A DNA stretch of 64,000 bases. Origin: Streptomyces spororaveus (GTDB lineage Bacteria; Actinomycetota; Actinomycetes; Streptomycetales; Streptomycetaceae). The translations under genes and the position numbers were made by a program. The notes under the pieces were generated by a model. That model ran no database searches. It was given only the letters and a program-made list of their open reading frames with translations, and had not been told where the DNA came from. The stretch lies in contig NZ_BNED01000005.1 in assembly GCF_016755875.1 (NCBI RefSeq), positions 2,893,001 through 2,957,000 of the forward strand. The letters are read 5' to 3'. Below, in pieces: positions 38,779-47,631 of the stretch (position 1 is the first letter of the stretch; each line of letters begins with the position of its first letter).

Positions 38779-41094
38779 TCAGGCCCGGGGGCCCTTGGAG
38801 TGCTTCGGGTGCTTGGCGTGCTTCGGGGGCTGGGCGTGCTGGGGGTGCCTGCCCTTCCCGTGGTCGCCCTTCGGGTGCTTCGGGTGCTTGTCCTTGCCGT
38901 GGTCGGCCTTGGGGTGCTTCGGGTGCTTGGGGTGCTTGTCCTTCCCGTGGTCACCCTTCCCGTGGTCGCCCTTGCCGTGGTCGCCCTTGCCGTGGTCCTT
39001 GCCGTGGTCGACCGGCTTGTTCCGCACCGTGACCACGATGCGCTGGTCCGGGGTGCCCACGTCGAGGCTCAGCGGGCCGGTGACCCGGTCTGCGGGCAGG
39101 ACGTAACCCGCGGGGACCGCCGTCTCGACGAGGTAGTACCAGCCCTCGGGGAGCGGGCCGAAGTCGCAGACGCCGGTCCGGTCGGTGGTGCAGCCCGGGG
39201 CGACCCGGCGGTCGGCGTTGATGCCGCGCGTCTGCAGGCCAGGGGTGTTGTTGGTCTCCTGCCACACCTCGAAGACCGCGCCGGGCAGCGGCCGCTTCGT
39301 CCTGGCGTCCTGCTTCACCACCCGGATCGAGCCCTCGTACTCCGGGCTCACCGGGGTGTTCTCGACGTCGACGGAGAGGCCGTCCACCACATCGCCCCGG
39401 TCCAGGTCGAACCGGGTGACCGGGTCGGCCGGGGGCTCGTACCCGACAGGGGTGGCGGTCTCCCGCCAGTAGTACGTCTCCCCGACCGGCAGCTCCACCG
39501 TGCAGGTGCCCCGGGTGTCCGTCACGCAGGCCCCGTCGAGGCGGGTGTCGCCACCCGGGGTGCCGGTCTGGAGGCCGGTGGAGCCGTTGCTCTCCCGCCA
39601 CAGCTCGAACCGCGCGCCCTCCAGCGGGCGGCCGGTGGCGCGGTCGGTCTTGCGCAGCACCACCCGGGCGGCGACCGGCGGTTCGGGGGTGCGCCGGTTG
39701 TCCGCCTCGTACCGGACCCCGGCCGAGGCGTTCCCGGCGGTCAGGGTCAGCTCGTGGACGGTTTCGTCGAGGTCGTAGCCGAGCGGCGCCCGGGTCTCGC
39801 GCCAGTAGTACGTACCGGGCTCGGTGGTCCGCTCGCAGACGCCGCTCGCCGGCGTGACGCACTCGGCGACCAGGGTGTCCGCCTGCGGACCTGTGTTCTG
39901 CAGTCCCGCGGTCCCGTTCGTCTCGCGCCACAGCTCGAACCGGGCGCCCTGCAGCGCCACGCCCGTGTCCGCGTCGCGCTTGAGGACCGAGACCGTGCCG
40001 GTCACCGGGGCGGGGTCGTCGCCGCACTCGGGCAGGTCGCCGTTGAAGGGGTAGGCGTGGAACTCCTGGCCACCGCCCCCGGCCGTGCTGCTGCCGTGGG
40101 TGACGGAGCCGGTGGTGAAGAAGCGCCCGTTGATGCCGGGCAGCGTGACGGTGGTCTCCGAGGACTGCTGCCCCATGAGGAAGCTGCCCTGGAACTGGCC
40201 GCCTCCGGTCAGGTTCACGGTGGTGGCGTCCGGGAAGTTCCACAGCAGCCGGTCGCGGTAGGCGTTGAGGGGGTCGGTGTCCGCGATGCTGCCGCTGTAG
40301 GTGTTGATCGTGCGGTCGGTGCCCAGGACGTTCACCAGCACGGTGGCCGTGTCCGGGATGCGGGCGAACCGGATGCCCTGCTGGCCGCCCCCGTTGCCGA
40401 CGAGGTTCGCGTCGACGTTGAAGACCTGGAGCGCGGAGGTGCCGTCGCCGGTGAAGAGCGTCTGGTAGCCGTTGTTGACGGCCGTGCCGGTGGCCCGGCG
40501 CGGCTGCCCGCCGACCCGGGCGTAGCACTGGCTGGCGGCGCTGAGCCGGTCGCGCAGCCCCGCGTACGGGGCTGCGGCGGCGGGGTCCCGGACGAGGCGG
40601 CCCGACACCGTGCCCGTGAGGGAGCCGGCGTGGCGGACCACGCCGCCGTCGGCGAGCAGACGTTCGTCCTGCGCCACGGTGACCGAGCCGCCGGTGGTGA
40701 GGAAGTCCGCGCCGGGCGGCGGGGGGACCCGCGATCCGGCGCCGACGATGCCGACGTTGTAGCGGCTGTCCCCGCCCGCCTGCTTGTCCTGGTCGAAGTC
40801 ACCGAGGACGACGAGCCGGCCCTCGGCCTCGGAGGCCCGGCCCCGGACGCGGAAGTCGCCGCCCGCGAAGACGTTGATGCCGTTGTCCCGGCCCTGCGGA
40901 ACGCCGTCGGTGCCGATGGGCGGGTACGGGTCGGGGCAGTCTCCCGGGACGCAGGGCCCCAGCCCTCCGGGAAGCGGGGCTCTGGCGACCGCCGCCGGGC
41001 GGTCGCCACCGGGACCCTCCGCGAAGGCCGCCGGCGCGGCGGAGGCCAGTACGGCTCCGATCGCGAGCCCGAGGGTCCAGTTTCTGGCTGACAT
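38779..41094 (-). CDS. Secreted choice-of-anchor-A protein with three SpaA domains and His/Lys tail
   Basis: A 771-residue exported protein. The signal peptide ends about residue 25 (AAFA-EG). A choice-of-anchor-A domain spans about 65-350. Three SpaA/Cna-B-type domains follow at about 364-466, 475-580 and 587-693. Each has a candidate isopeptide lysine (K372, K482, K594), a catalytic Glu in ETxxPxGY (E433, E545, E657) and a closing Asn (N466, N579, N692). Each also has a C-x7-C pair. The tail 695-771 is built of DHGKG and KHPKHPK repeats, rich in His and Lys. There is no LPxTG motif or C-terminal membrane segment. It lies between two L,D-transpeptidase genes on the same strand. Confidence 0.87.
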   Translation of the reverse strand: MSARNWTLGLAIGAVLASAAPAAFAEGPGGDRPAAVARAPLPGGLGPCVPGDCPDPYPPIGTDGVPQGRDNGINVFAGGDFRVRGRASEAEGRLVVLGDFDQDKQAGGDSRYNVGIVGAGSRVPPPPGADFLTTGGSVTVAQDERLLADGGVVRHAGSLTGTVSGRLVRDPAAAAPYAGLRDRLSAASQCYARVGGQPRRATGTAVNNGYQTLFTGDGTSALQVFNVDANLVGNGGGQQGIRFARIPDTATVLVNVLGTDRTINTYSGSIADTDPLNAYRDRLLWNFPDATTVNLTGGGQFQGSFLMGQQSSETTVTLPGINGRFFTTGSVTHGSSTAGGGGQEFHAYPFNGDLPECGDDPAPVTGTVSVLKRDADTGVALQGARFELWRETNGTAGLQNTGPQADTLVAECVTPASGVCERTTEPGTYYWRETRAPLGYDLDETVHELTLTAGNASAGVRYEADNRRTPEPPVAARVVLRKTDRATGRPLEGARFELWRESNGSTGLQTGTPGGDTRLDGACVTDTRGTCTVELPVGETYYWRETATPVGYEPPADPVTRFDLDRGDVVDGLSVDVENTPVSPEYEGSIRVVKQDARTKRPLPGAVFEVWQETNNTPGLQTRGINADRRVAPGCTTDRTGVCDFGPLPEGWYYLVETAVPAGYVLPADRVTGPLSLDVGTPDQRIVVTVRNKPVDHGKDHGKGDHGKGDHGKGDHGKDKHPKHPKHPKADHGKDKHPKHPKGDHGKGRHPQHAQPPKHAKHPKHSKGPRA
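38782..39012 (-). repeat. DHGKG/KHPK coding repeat region
   Basis: The 3' end of the SpaA-domain gene encodes short repeats, DHGKG (four tandem units) then KHPKHPK and a second mixed block. It is a coding microsatellite, prone to length change by slippage. It is not a CRISPR array; units are 15 bp or less and translated. Confidence 0.9.
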
Positions 41095-41191
41095 GACGCT
41101 CCGTCCGTTGCCTGCTGCCCTGGTGTGCCCTGACAGGCTGGAGGCAGGCTTCGGCCGGGCGGTGCGGGGACACTCGCCGCTACGGCATTTC

Positions 41192-41204
41192 GATCACAGT
41201 GATC
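41192..41204. promoter_or_regulatory. Palindrome upstream of SpaA-domain gene
   Basis: GATCAC-A-GTGATC (41192-41204) lies about 100 bp upstream of the SpaA-domain gene start. It could be an operator; related GATCAC elements occur upstream of the first transpeptidase (38,649) and of the ATPase gene (36,391). Confidence 0.3.
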
Positions 41205-41211
41205 ACTCTCC

Positions 41212-41230
41212 CGGGCGGGGCCGCCGCCCG
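41212..41230 (-). terminator. Short GC hairpin after L,D-transpeptidase 2
   Basis: A short GC-rich palindrome (CGGGCGG...CCGCCCG) ends a few bases beyond the transpeptidase stop at 41234. It is a weaker candidate than the others. Confidence 0.5.
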
Positions 41231-41233
41231 TGC

Positions 41234-42463
41234 TCAGGCGATGGCGGAGCCGGCGACCCAGTCCGCCCAGGACATGTTCCAGCCGCCCAGTCCGTTGTCC
41301 GGGGCGACCGTCTTGTCCTGCGAGTTGACGACCTCCACCACGTCCCCGACGAGGGTCCGGTCGAAGAACCAGCCGGCCGGGGTGTCGGAGCCGCCGCCCT
41401 TGTCGTCGCGCAGGCCCACGCATCCGTGGCTCTGGTTGGTGGTGCCGAAGGTGTCGGGGCTGGACCAGTAGTTGCCGTGCAGGAAGGTGCCGGAGGCGGT
41501 GAGGCGCATGGCGTGCGGGACGTCGGGGATGTCGTACTCGCCGCCGAAGCCGACGGTCTGGCCGTTCATGCGGGTCACGTCGAACATCTCCATCACCACC
41601 ATCTTCCCGTTGTAGGTGGTGGTCTTGGGCGCCCCGGCGCTGATCGGCACGGTCGACACCAGCTGCCCGCCCCGGCGGACCTCCATGGTGTGCGCGGCCG
41701 CGTCCACGGTGGAGATCTGGGAGCGGCCGACGGTGAAGGTGATGGACTTGTCCTGGATGCCGTACGAGCCGGGCGCGCCCTCGATGTCGCGCAGGTCCAT
41801 CTTCACGGTGACCTTGGTGCCGGGCTTCCAGTACTCCTTGGGCCGGAAGTCGAGCCGTTCCCGCCCGAACCAGTGGCCGACGACCTGCGCGCCCGGGTCG
41901 GAGGTGACGGAAATGGCCCGCTCCACTTCGGCGCGGCGCTCGATGGCACGGCTGAACCGGAAGGAGACGATCATCCCGGTGCCGACGGTCGAGCGGTTCT
42001 CGGGCTTGAAGTAGCCGATGAAGCGCTCCTCGGGAACGTAGGTGGTGAAGGTGGTGTGGCGGGCCTGGCGGCGGTCGTGCCCGTCGAGGGCGACCGCGTC
42101 CACGGTGTACTTGGCCGCGAGCGCGAGCCGCCCGGACGCGGGGTCGGGGCTCCAGCTGAGCCCGTCCTCGGCGATGGCACCGGGGACCTGTTCCTGCTGC
42201 GCGTCCTCCACCTTGGTGACGACGACCCGCTCCAGGCGGCCCTCGGGCACGGTGACCGACAGCCGGCCGTCCGCGGGCACCTCCTTCGCGTTGTCGTCGG
42301 GGGTGATGCGGATGGCCTCGTCCGGCGAGCGGGGTTTGCCGGGGAGCTGGATCTCGACCGGCGCCTTGCCGTCCTGGGTGCATCCGGCCAGGCCGCCCAG
42401 CAGGCCCGCCCATGCCGCCACGGCGGCCAAGCCCGCCCCTGCCCGCCTCGTCAGAAGTGTCAC
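41234..42463 (-). CDS. L,D-transpeptidase lipoprotein (paralogue 2)
   Basis: A 409-residue lipoprotein. The lipobox is LAGC with Cys28. Ig-like domains occupy about residues 45-250, then the YkuD domain with HGNYWSSPDTFG and active-site SHGCVGLRD. It ends GDVVEVVNSQDKTVAPDNGLGGWNM, nearly the same as paralogue 1 (VAPDNGLNGWNM there). The GTG at 42463 has GGAGGG at ideal spacing. It is expected to make 3-3 cross-links in the wall or anchor a protein. It is divergent from glgX. Confidence 0.9.
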   Translation of the reverse strand: MTLLTRRAGAGLAAVAAWAGLLGGLAGCTQDGKAPVEIQLPGKPRSPDEAIRITPDDNAKEVPADGRLSVTVPEGRLERVVVTKVEDAQQEQVPGAIAEDGLSWSPDPASGRLALAAKYTVDAVALDGHDRRQARHTTFTTYVPEERFIGYFKPENRSTVGTGMIVSFRFSRAIERRAEVERAISVTSDPGAQVVGHWFGRERLDFRPKEYWKPGTKVTVKMDLRDIEGAPGSYGIQDKSITFTVGRSQISTVDAAAHTMEVRRGGQLVSTVPISAGAPKTTTYNGKMVVMEMFDVTRMNGQTVGFGGEYDIPDVPHAMRLTASGTFLHGNYWSSPDTFGTTNQSHGCVGLRDDKGGGSDTPAGWFFDRTLVGDVVEVVNSQDKTVAPDNGLGGWNMSWADWVAGSAIA

Positions 42464-42636
42464 GATCCCTCCAACGACCGGGCGCTGCCGGGGAAACGTG
42501 AGCGCGGGCCACGTTCCGGGCAGAACTGTCCGGGCAGAACAGTGTGAAGGACCAGACGGGGGCGGGCCCAGGCCGGGACGCCGGGGCCGCACTCTCCCCT
42601 ACCCCCGCCGGTACCGAGGAGCCGTGGAGGCGGGCA

Positions 42637-44946
42637 GTGTCGAGCGCAGCCGAGCAGGAGGCGGTGGAAGCCGTCAGCAATGCCGCGGAAGCGGTGCGGA
42701 GCGGCCGGGCCGCGCCCGTACCGCAGATCGACGGCCGACCGAAGGAGCGGCCTGACGGCCAGGTCAGGGGGCAGGTGTTACGGACACACGCGCGCCCGGG
42801 GGCGCCGGTGTGGCCGGGATCCTCGCATCCCCTGGGGGCCCGGTTCCATCACGGTCCGGACGGGACCGCGGGCACCAATTTCGCCCTGTGGGCGCAGGGC
42901 GCGGAGGCGGTGGAGGTCTGTCTGTTCGACGAGGCCGGCGCCGAGACCCGCTGCACCCTGACGGAGCACACCCACGAGATCTGGCACGGGTTCGTGCCGG
43001 GCGTACGCCCCGGGCAGCGGTACGGATTCCGGGTGCACGGCCGGTGGGATCCCTGGACGGGCGCCCGGTACAACCCGGCGAAGCTGCTCCTGGACCCGTA
43101 CGCGCGGGCCGTGGACGGGGACTTCACGCTGCCCCCGGAGGTGTACGCGCACGTCCGGGACTGGCCGCAGCAGTACATCGCGGACACCGTGCGCGACGAC
43201 CGGGACTCCGCGCCGTTCGTCCCCAAGGGCGTGGTCGTCCACGATGACGACGACTGGGCGGACGACGTCCGGCCGAAGACCCCGTGGGCCGATTCGGTGA
43301 TCTACGAGCTGCACGTGCGCGGCTTCACGATGCGCCATCCGGGTATTCCCGAGGAACTGCGCGGCACCTACGCGGGGCTCGCGCACCCGGCGGCGATCGA
43401 GCACCTGACGAGCCTGGGCGTGACGGCGGTCGAGCTGCTGCCGGTGCACCAGTTCGCGCACGAGGACCACCTGCTGCGCCGGGGGCTGCGCAACTACTGG
43501 GGCTACAACTCGATCGGCTACTTCGCCCCGCACGCGGGGTACTCGGCGAGCGGTACGGCCGGGCAGCAGGTCGGCGAGTTCAAGCGGATGGTGCGGGCCC
43601 TGCACGCGGCCGGGATCGAGGTCATCCTCGACGTGGTCTACAACCACACGGCGGAGGCGGGCGAGCTGGGTCCCACCCTGTCGCTGCGCGGGATCGACAA
43701 CCGGGGCTACTACCGGCTCCAGTCCGACCAGCGGCGGTACTCCGACTACACGGGCTGCGGGAACACCCTGCACGCGGGCCGCCCGCACGTGCTGCGGCTG
43801 ATCACGGACTCGCTGCGCTACTGGGTCACCGAGATGGGGGTGGACGGCTTCCGCTTCGACCTGGCGGCGGCGCTGGCGCGGTCGATGCACGACGTGGACA
43901 TGCTGTCGCCCTTCCTCGCGGTGATCGCCCAGGACCCGGTGCTGCGGCGGGTGAAACTGATCGCCGAGCCGTGGGACGTGGGCTCGGGCGGCTACCAGGT
44001 GGGGGCGTTCCCGCCGCTGTGGACGGAGTGGAACGACCGGTACCGGGACGCCGTGCGGGACTTCTGGCGGGGCGCGCTGCCCGACGTACGGGATCTCGGC
44101 TACCGGCTGTCGGGCTCCAGCGACCTGTACGCGTGGGGCGGGCGGAGGCCGTACGCCTCGGTGAACTTCGTGACCGCGCACGACGGCTTCACCCTGCGCG
44201 ACCTGGTGTCGTACGAGCGCAAGCACAACGAGGGCAACGGGGAGGCGAACCGGGACGGGACCAACGACAACCGGTCGTGGAACTGCGGGGCGGAGGGCGA
44301 GAGCGACGATCCGCGGGTCGGCGTGCTGCGCCGCCGCCAGCTGCGCAACCTGCTCACCACGCTGCTGCTGTCCACGGGCGTGCCGATGCTGGTGGCCGGC
44401 GACGAGTTCGGGCGGACGCAGGGCGGCAACAACAACGCGTACTGCCAGGACAACGAGACGGGCTGGGTGGACTGGTCGCTGCTGGAGGATCCGGCCTGGC
44501 AGTCGCTCTTCGCGCTGGCCTCCCGGCTGATCGCGCTGCGCCACGCCCATCCGGTGCTGCGGCGGCGGGCGTTCTTCTCCGGGCGCTCGCAGGGTGCGGA
44601 CGGGCTGCGGGACCTGGCCTGGTTCACTCCGGCGGGGGCGGAGATGACGGAGCGGGACTGGTATGCGCCGGCCGCCGCGCTGGGGATGTACCTGTCGGGG
44701 CGGGACATCCCGGGCCGTGACGAGCGCGGCCGCCAGGTGACGGACGACAGCTTCCTCGCGCTGCTGCACACCGGGGACCGGCCGTTGGCCTGGGTCCTGC
44801 CGGAGGCGCCCTGGGCGCAGGTGTACGAGGTCGTCCTGGACACCTCGCTGGAGGCCCAGTGCGACCCGCCCCGGACCCGGCACCGCGGCGGGCAGACCCT
44901 GACGGTCCCGGCGCGGTCGGTGCTGCTGCTGAGGGTGGTGAGCTGA
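42637..44946 (+). CDS. glgX: Glycogen debranching enzyme GlgX-like (isoamylase family)
   Basis: A 769-residue GH13 enzyme. An N-terminal extension of about 55 residues is followed by the CBM48 domain (LGARFHHGPDGTAGTNFALWAQGA) and the catalytic barrel. The conserved regions are DVVYNHT, the nucleophile in DGFRFDLAA, the acid/base Glu in LIAEPWD, and the transition-state Asp in TAHDGFTL. It hydrolyses alpha-1,6 branches of glycogen limit dextrins. The GTG at 42637 follows GGAGG. An upstream GTG at 42544 would add 31 residues with no good ribosome site. It is divergent from the second transpeptidase. Confidence 0.92.
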   Translation: MSSAAEQEAVEAVSNAAEAVRSGRAAPVPQIDGRPKERPDGQVRGQVLRTHARPGAPVWPGSSHPLGARFHHGPDGTAGTNFALWAQGAEAVEVCLFDEAGAETRCTLTEHTHEIWHGFVPGVRPGQRYGFRVHGRWDPWTGARYNPAKLLLDPYARAVDGDFTLPPEVYAHVRDWPQQYIADTVRDDRDSAPFVPKGVVVHDDDDWADDVRPKTPWADSVIYELHVRGFTMRHPGIPEELRGTYAGLAHPAAIEHLTSLGVTAVELLPVHQFAHEDHLLRRGLRNYWGYNSIGYFAPHAGYSASGTAGQQVGEFKRMVRALHAAGIEVILDVVYNHTAEAGELGPTLSLRGIDNRGYYRLQSDQRRYSDYTGCGNTLHAGRPHVLRLITDSLRYWVTEMGVDGFRFDLAAALARSMHDVDMLSPFLAVIAQDPVLRRVKLIAEPWDVGSGGYQVGAFPPLWTEWNDRYRDAVRDFWRGALPDVRDLGYRLSGSSDLYAWGGRRPYASVNFVTAHDGFTLRDLVSYERKHNEGNGEANRDGTNDNRSWNCGAEGESDDPRVGVLRRRQLRNLLTTLLLSTGVPMLVAGDEFGRTQGGNNNAYCQDNETGWVDWSLLEDPAWQSLFALASRLIALRHAHPVLRRRAFFSGRSQGADGLRDLAWFTPAGAEMTERDWYAPAAALGMYLSGRDIPGRDERGRQVTDDSFLALLHTGDRPLAWVLPEAPWAQVYEVVLDTSLEAQCDPPRTRHRGGQTLTVPARSVLLLRVVS

Positions 44947-44974
44947 GGGGCGGGCCGGCCTGGTCCGTGCCGCC

Positions 44975-45004
44975 GGTTCCGGACGTACCCGCACATCCGG
45001 AACC
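44975..45004 (+). terminator. Hairpin after glgX
   Basis: A 9-bp inverted repeat GGTTCCGGA/TCCGGAACC (44975-44983 and 44996-45004) lies between glgX and the CDP-alcohol transferase gene. Confidence 0.55.
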
Positions 45005-45062
45005 CGCCCGCCAGTTCGTACTGCGATGATGTGTTCGACATCGTCTCGGAGGGGGTCCCTGC

Positions 45063-45785
45063 ATGGGCAGAGTCACGACCGCGCTGCAGGAACTGCGCGG
45101 GGCGCAGAAGTCGGCGAAGGGGGTGTCGCTCTACTCCCGGTTCGTCAACCGGCCGGCCGGGCGGTACCTGGCCGCCGGTTCGTACGCGCTGGGGCTCACC
45201 CCGAACCAGGTGACGCTGATCAGTGCCGCGTTCAGCTTCGCCGCCGTGGCGGCGGTCGCGCTGGCCGCCCCCTCGTGGGGGCTGGGCATCGCGGTGTGGG
45301 CGGCCCTCGCCGTCGGCTTCGCCTTCGACTCCGCCGACGGGCAGCTGGCCCGGCTGCGCGGCGGCGGCAGCGCGGCCGGCGAGTGGCTCGACCATGTCGT
45401 GGACGCGGCCAAGCTCACCGCCCTGCACTCGTGCGTGCTGATCGCCTTCTACCGCTTCCCCGAGGCGTACGGGACGGGCGCGGACGGCTGGCTGCTGGTG
45501 CCGCTGGGCTTCCAGTTCGCGGCGGTGGTGACCTTCTTCGGCGGCCTGCTGACCGAGAAGCTCAAGCCGAAGCCGGCCCCCGGCAGCCCGGCGGCCGTGC
45601 CGTCGACGGCGCGCGCGGTGGCCCTGCTGCCCGTGGACTACGGGGTGTTCTGCCTGGTGTTCCTGCTGCTCGGCGGCGGGAAGCTGTTCGTCTGGGCGTA
45701 CGCGGGACTGGGCGTGGTCGCCGCGCTGTTCCTGCTGGCGTTCCTCGCGAAGTGGTTCCGGGAGCTCAGCGCCGTTCGCCGGTGA
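45063..45785 (+). CDS. CDP-alcohol phosphatidyltransferase family membrane protein
   Basis: A 240-residue integral membrane enzyme of the CDP-alcohol phosphotransferase superfamily. The diagnostic motif D-x2-D-G-x2-A-R-x8-G-x3-D-x3-D is complete (D89, D92, G93, A96, R97, G106, D110, D114). About five membrane helices surround it. The family joins a CDP-linked alcohol to a second alcohol; which pair is used here cannot be read from the sequence. The ATG at 45063 has GGAGG upstream. Its 3' end overlaps the convergent cytidylyltransferase gene by 20 bp, which may supply a CDP-activated substrate. Confidence 0.87.
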   Translation: MGRVTTALQELRGAQKSAKGVSLYSRFVNRPAGRYLAAGSYALGLTPNQVTLISAAFSFAAVAAVALAAPSWGLGIAVWAALAVGFAFDSADGQLARLRGGGSAAGEWLDHVVDAAKLTALHSCVLIAFYRFPEAYGTGADGWLLVPLGFQFAAVVTFFGGLLTEKLKPKPAPGSPAAVPSTARAVALLPVDYGVFCLVFLLLGGGKLFVWAYAGLGVVAALFLLAFLAKWFRELSAVRR

Positions 45786-46272
45786 CCTGGCCCGGCGCCG
45801 CCGCGGGCTCCGCCAGCGCGTCCAGGGCCCGGCGCAGCTGGGTGCTGGACGTGTGCACGGTGTAGGGGAAGTAGACGACGTCGACGCCGTGGGCGGCGAA
45901 GTCCTTCTCCAGCCGGTCGCCCTTGGGGGTGCCGCGCCAGTCGTCGCCCTTGAAGATGACGTCGAAGCGGACCTGCTTCCAGGTCTCCACCTTGTCGGGG
46001 ACCGTCTCGACGAAGGCGGCGTCGACGTACTTCACGCTGCGGACGATCTCCAGCCGCTCGACGAGCGGGATCATCGGGCGGCGCCCCTTGGCGAGCTCGG
46101 CCATCTCGTCGGAGACCACTCCGGCGACCAGGTAGTCGCACTGACTCCGGGCGTGCCGGAGGATGTTGAGATGGCCGATGTGGAACAGGTCGTAGGCGCC
46201 GGGCGCATAGCCGACTCGATACGGCCTGCGCGCAGGCACAGCAAGGTCGGACATGTCGTGCTCCGTCATCAT
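45766..46272 (-). CDS. TagD-type cytidylyltransferase-like protein
   Basis: A 168-residue nucleotidyltransferase-fold protein. The active-site HIGH (H31-H34) lies in AYDLFHIGHLNILRHA, and the HTSSTQLRRAL segment near the end resembles the second (RTxGISTT-like) motif in altered form. Family members make CDP-glycerol, CDP-ethanolamine, FAD or related compounds. The start is uncertain: ATGs at 46272, 46269 and 46254 are all in frame, and GGAG precedes the last at good spacing. The context next to a CDP-alcohol transferase favours CDP-polyol production. Confidence 0.83.
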   Translation of the reverse strand: MMTEHDMSDLAVPARRPYRVGYAPGAYDLFHIGHLNILRHARSQCDYLVAGVVSDEMAELAKGRRPMIPLVERLEIVRSVKYVDAAFVETVPDKVETWKQVRFDVIFKGDDWRGTPKGDRLEKDFAAHGVDVVYFPYTVHTSSTQLRRALDALAEPAAAPGQVTGERR

Positions 46273-46395
46273 TTACCCCCAGCAGCCACACCCCCCGGTG
46301 TAGCGGATTAGCAGACAATAGCGCGCACGTTCCGCACCACGTTGGTGAACGAATAGGGTGACGTGCGCATCATCCAGGGGAAGAGGGGACGCACG

Positions 46396-47631
46396 GTGTC
46401 CAGATCCGGTCAGCGGCGCATGCTGCTGGTTTCCACCAATTACGCTCCGGAGCACGCGGGGATCGGCCCGTACGCGACCCAGATCGCGGAGCACTGGGCG
46501 GATCTCGGTCACGAGACCCATGTGCTGGCCGGCATGCCGCACTACCCGGCGTGGTCGCTCGAACCCGAGTACAAGGGGGCGTTCCAGCGCACGGAGCAGC
46601 GCGCGGGGGTCACCGTGCACCGGCGTGCGCACACCGTGCCGCCGCGCCAGACCGCCGTGAAGCGGGCCCTTTTCGAAGGATCGATTCTGCTGCACGGCGC
46701 CGTCGCCCCGCCCCGGATGCCCAAGCCGGACGCCGTCCTCGCCCAGATGCCCAGCCTGGCCGGCGGAGTGCTCGCCGCCCGGCTCGCGGCGCGGTGGAAG
46801 GTCCCGTACGTCCCGGTCGTCCAGGACCTGATGGGCGCCGCCGCCGCGCAGAGCGGGATCAGCGGCGGCGACAAGGCCGCCGCGATCGCCGGCCGCGCCG
46901 AGGCGTACGCCCTCAAGCGCGCCACCCTGGTCGGCGTCATCCACGAGACCTTCGTGGACCGGGTCGTCGGCATGGGCGTGGACCCGGACAAGATCCGTCT
47001 GGTCCCCAACTGGTCCCACGTGTCCGTGCCCACCAAGCCGCGCGGCGAGACCCGCCACCACCTCGGCTGGGCCCCGGGCGAGACCGTCGTCCTGCACTCC
47101 GGGAACATGGGCCTCAAGCAGGGCCTCGAAGTCCTCGTGGGCGCCGCCCGGCTGGATCCGAGTGTCCGGTTCGTCCTGATGGGCGACGGCAGCCAGCGGT
47201 CGGCTTTGGCCGACCTCGCGGCGGATGTGCCGAATCTGGACATCATCCCCCCTGCCGCTGACGGCGAGTTCCCGGATATCCTCGCGGCGGCGGACGTTCT
47301 GGCGGTCACGCAGCACGCCGCCGTGCTGGACATGAGCGTCCCGTCGAAGCTGACCTCGTACTTCCAGACCGGCCGGCCCGTCGTCGCCTCCGTGGCCGCG
47401 GAGGGCGGAACCGCCCAGGAAGTGGAACGCTCGGGCGCTGGGGTGCTCGTACCGCCGGAGGACCCCGAAGCCCTGCTGAAGGCCGTACGGGCCCTGGCCG
47501 AGGACCCGGAAGGCGCGGACGCACTGGGAGCGGCCGGACCCCGCCACGTGGCGGCCCATCTGAGCCGCGAAGCGGGCCTGGCCCGCATCGACGCACTGAT
47601 AGACGAAGCACTTGGGGGACTCCGGCCGTGA
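46396..47631 (+). CDS. Glycosyltransferase family 4 (WcaI-like)
   Basis: A 411-residue GT-B glycosyltransferase. The N-terminal domain has RMLLVSTNYAPEHAGIGPYA. The C-terminal nucleotide-sugar domain has VLHSGNMGLKQGLEVLV, FVLMGDGSQR and the acidic motif KLTSYFQTGRPVVASVAAEGGTAQEVE. It resembles WcaI-type fucosyl or related transferases of exopolysaccharide clusters. The GTG at 46396 has GAGGGG upstream; an alternative GTG at 46363 adds 11 residues. Its stop overlaps the next gene in GTGA. Confidence 0.85.
   Translation: MSRSGQRRMLLVSTNYAPEHAGIGPYATQIAEHWADLGHETHVLAGMPHYPAWSLEPEYKGAFQRTEQRAGVTVHRRAHTVPPRQTAVKRALFEGSILLHGAVAPPRMPKPDAVLAQMPSLAGGVLAARLAARWKVPYVPVVQDLMGAAAAQSGISGGDKAAAIAGRAEAYALKRATLVGVIHETFVDRVVGMGVDPDKIRLVPNWSHVSVPTKPRGETRHHLGWAPGETVVLHSGNMGLKQGLEVLVGAARLDPSVRFVLMGDGSQRSALADLAADVPNLDIIPPAADGEFPDILAAADVLAVTQHAAVLDMSVPSKLTSYFQTGRPVVASVAAEGGTAQEVERSGAGVLVPPEDPEALLKAVRALAEDPEGADALGAAGPRHVAAHLSREAGLARIDALIDEALGGLRP

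Noticed and set aside
38782..39012. Repeats in the SpaA tail considered as a CRISPR array
   Set aside because: The repeats are short, contiguous without spacers, and translated in frame as DHGKG/KHPK units.
46363..46395. Upstream GTG as start of the first glycosyltransferase
   Set aside because: The GTG at 46396 has GAGGGG at proper spacing and places the conserved N-terminal strand close to the start. The extension is basic and unlike the family.
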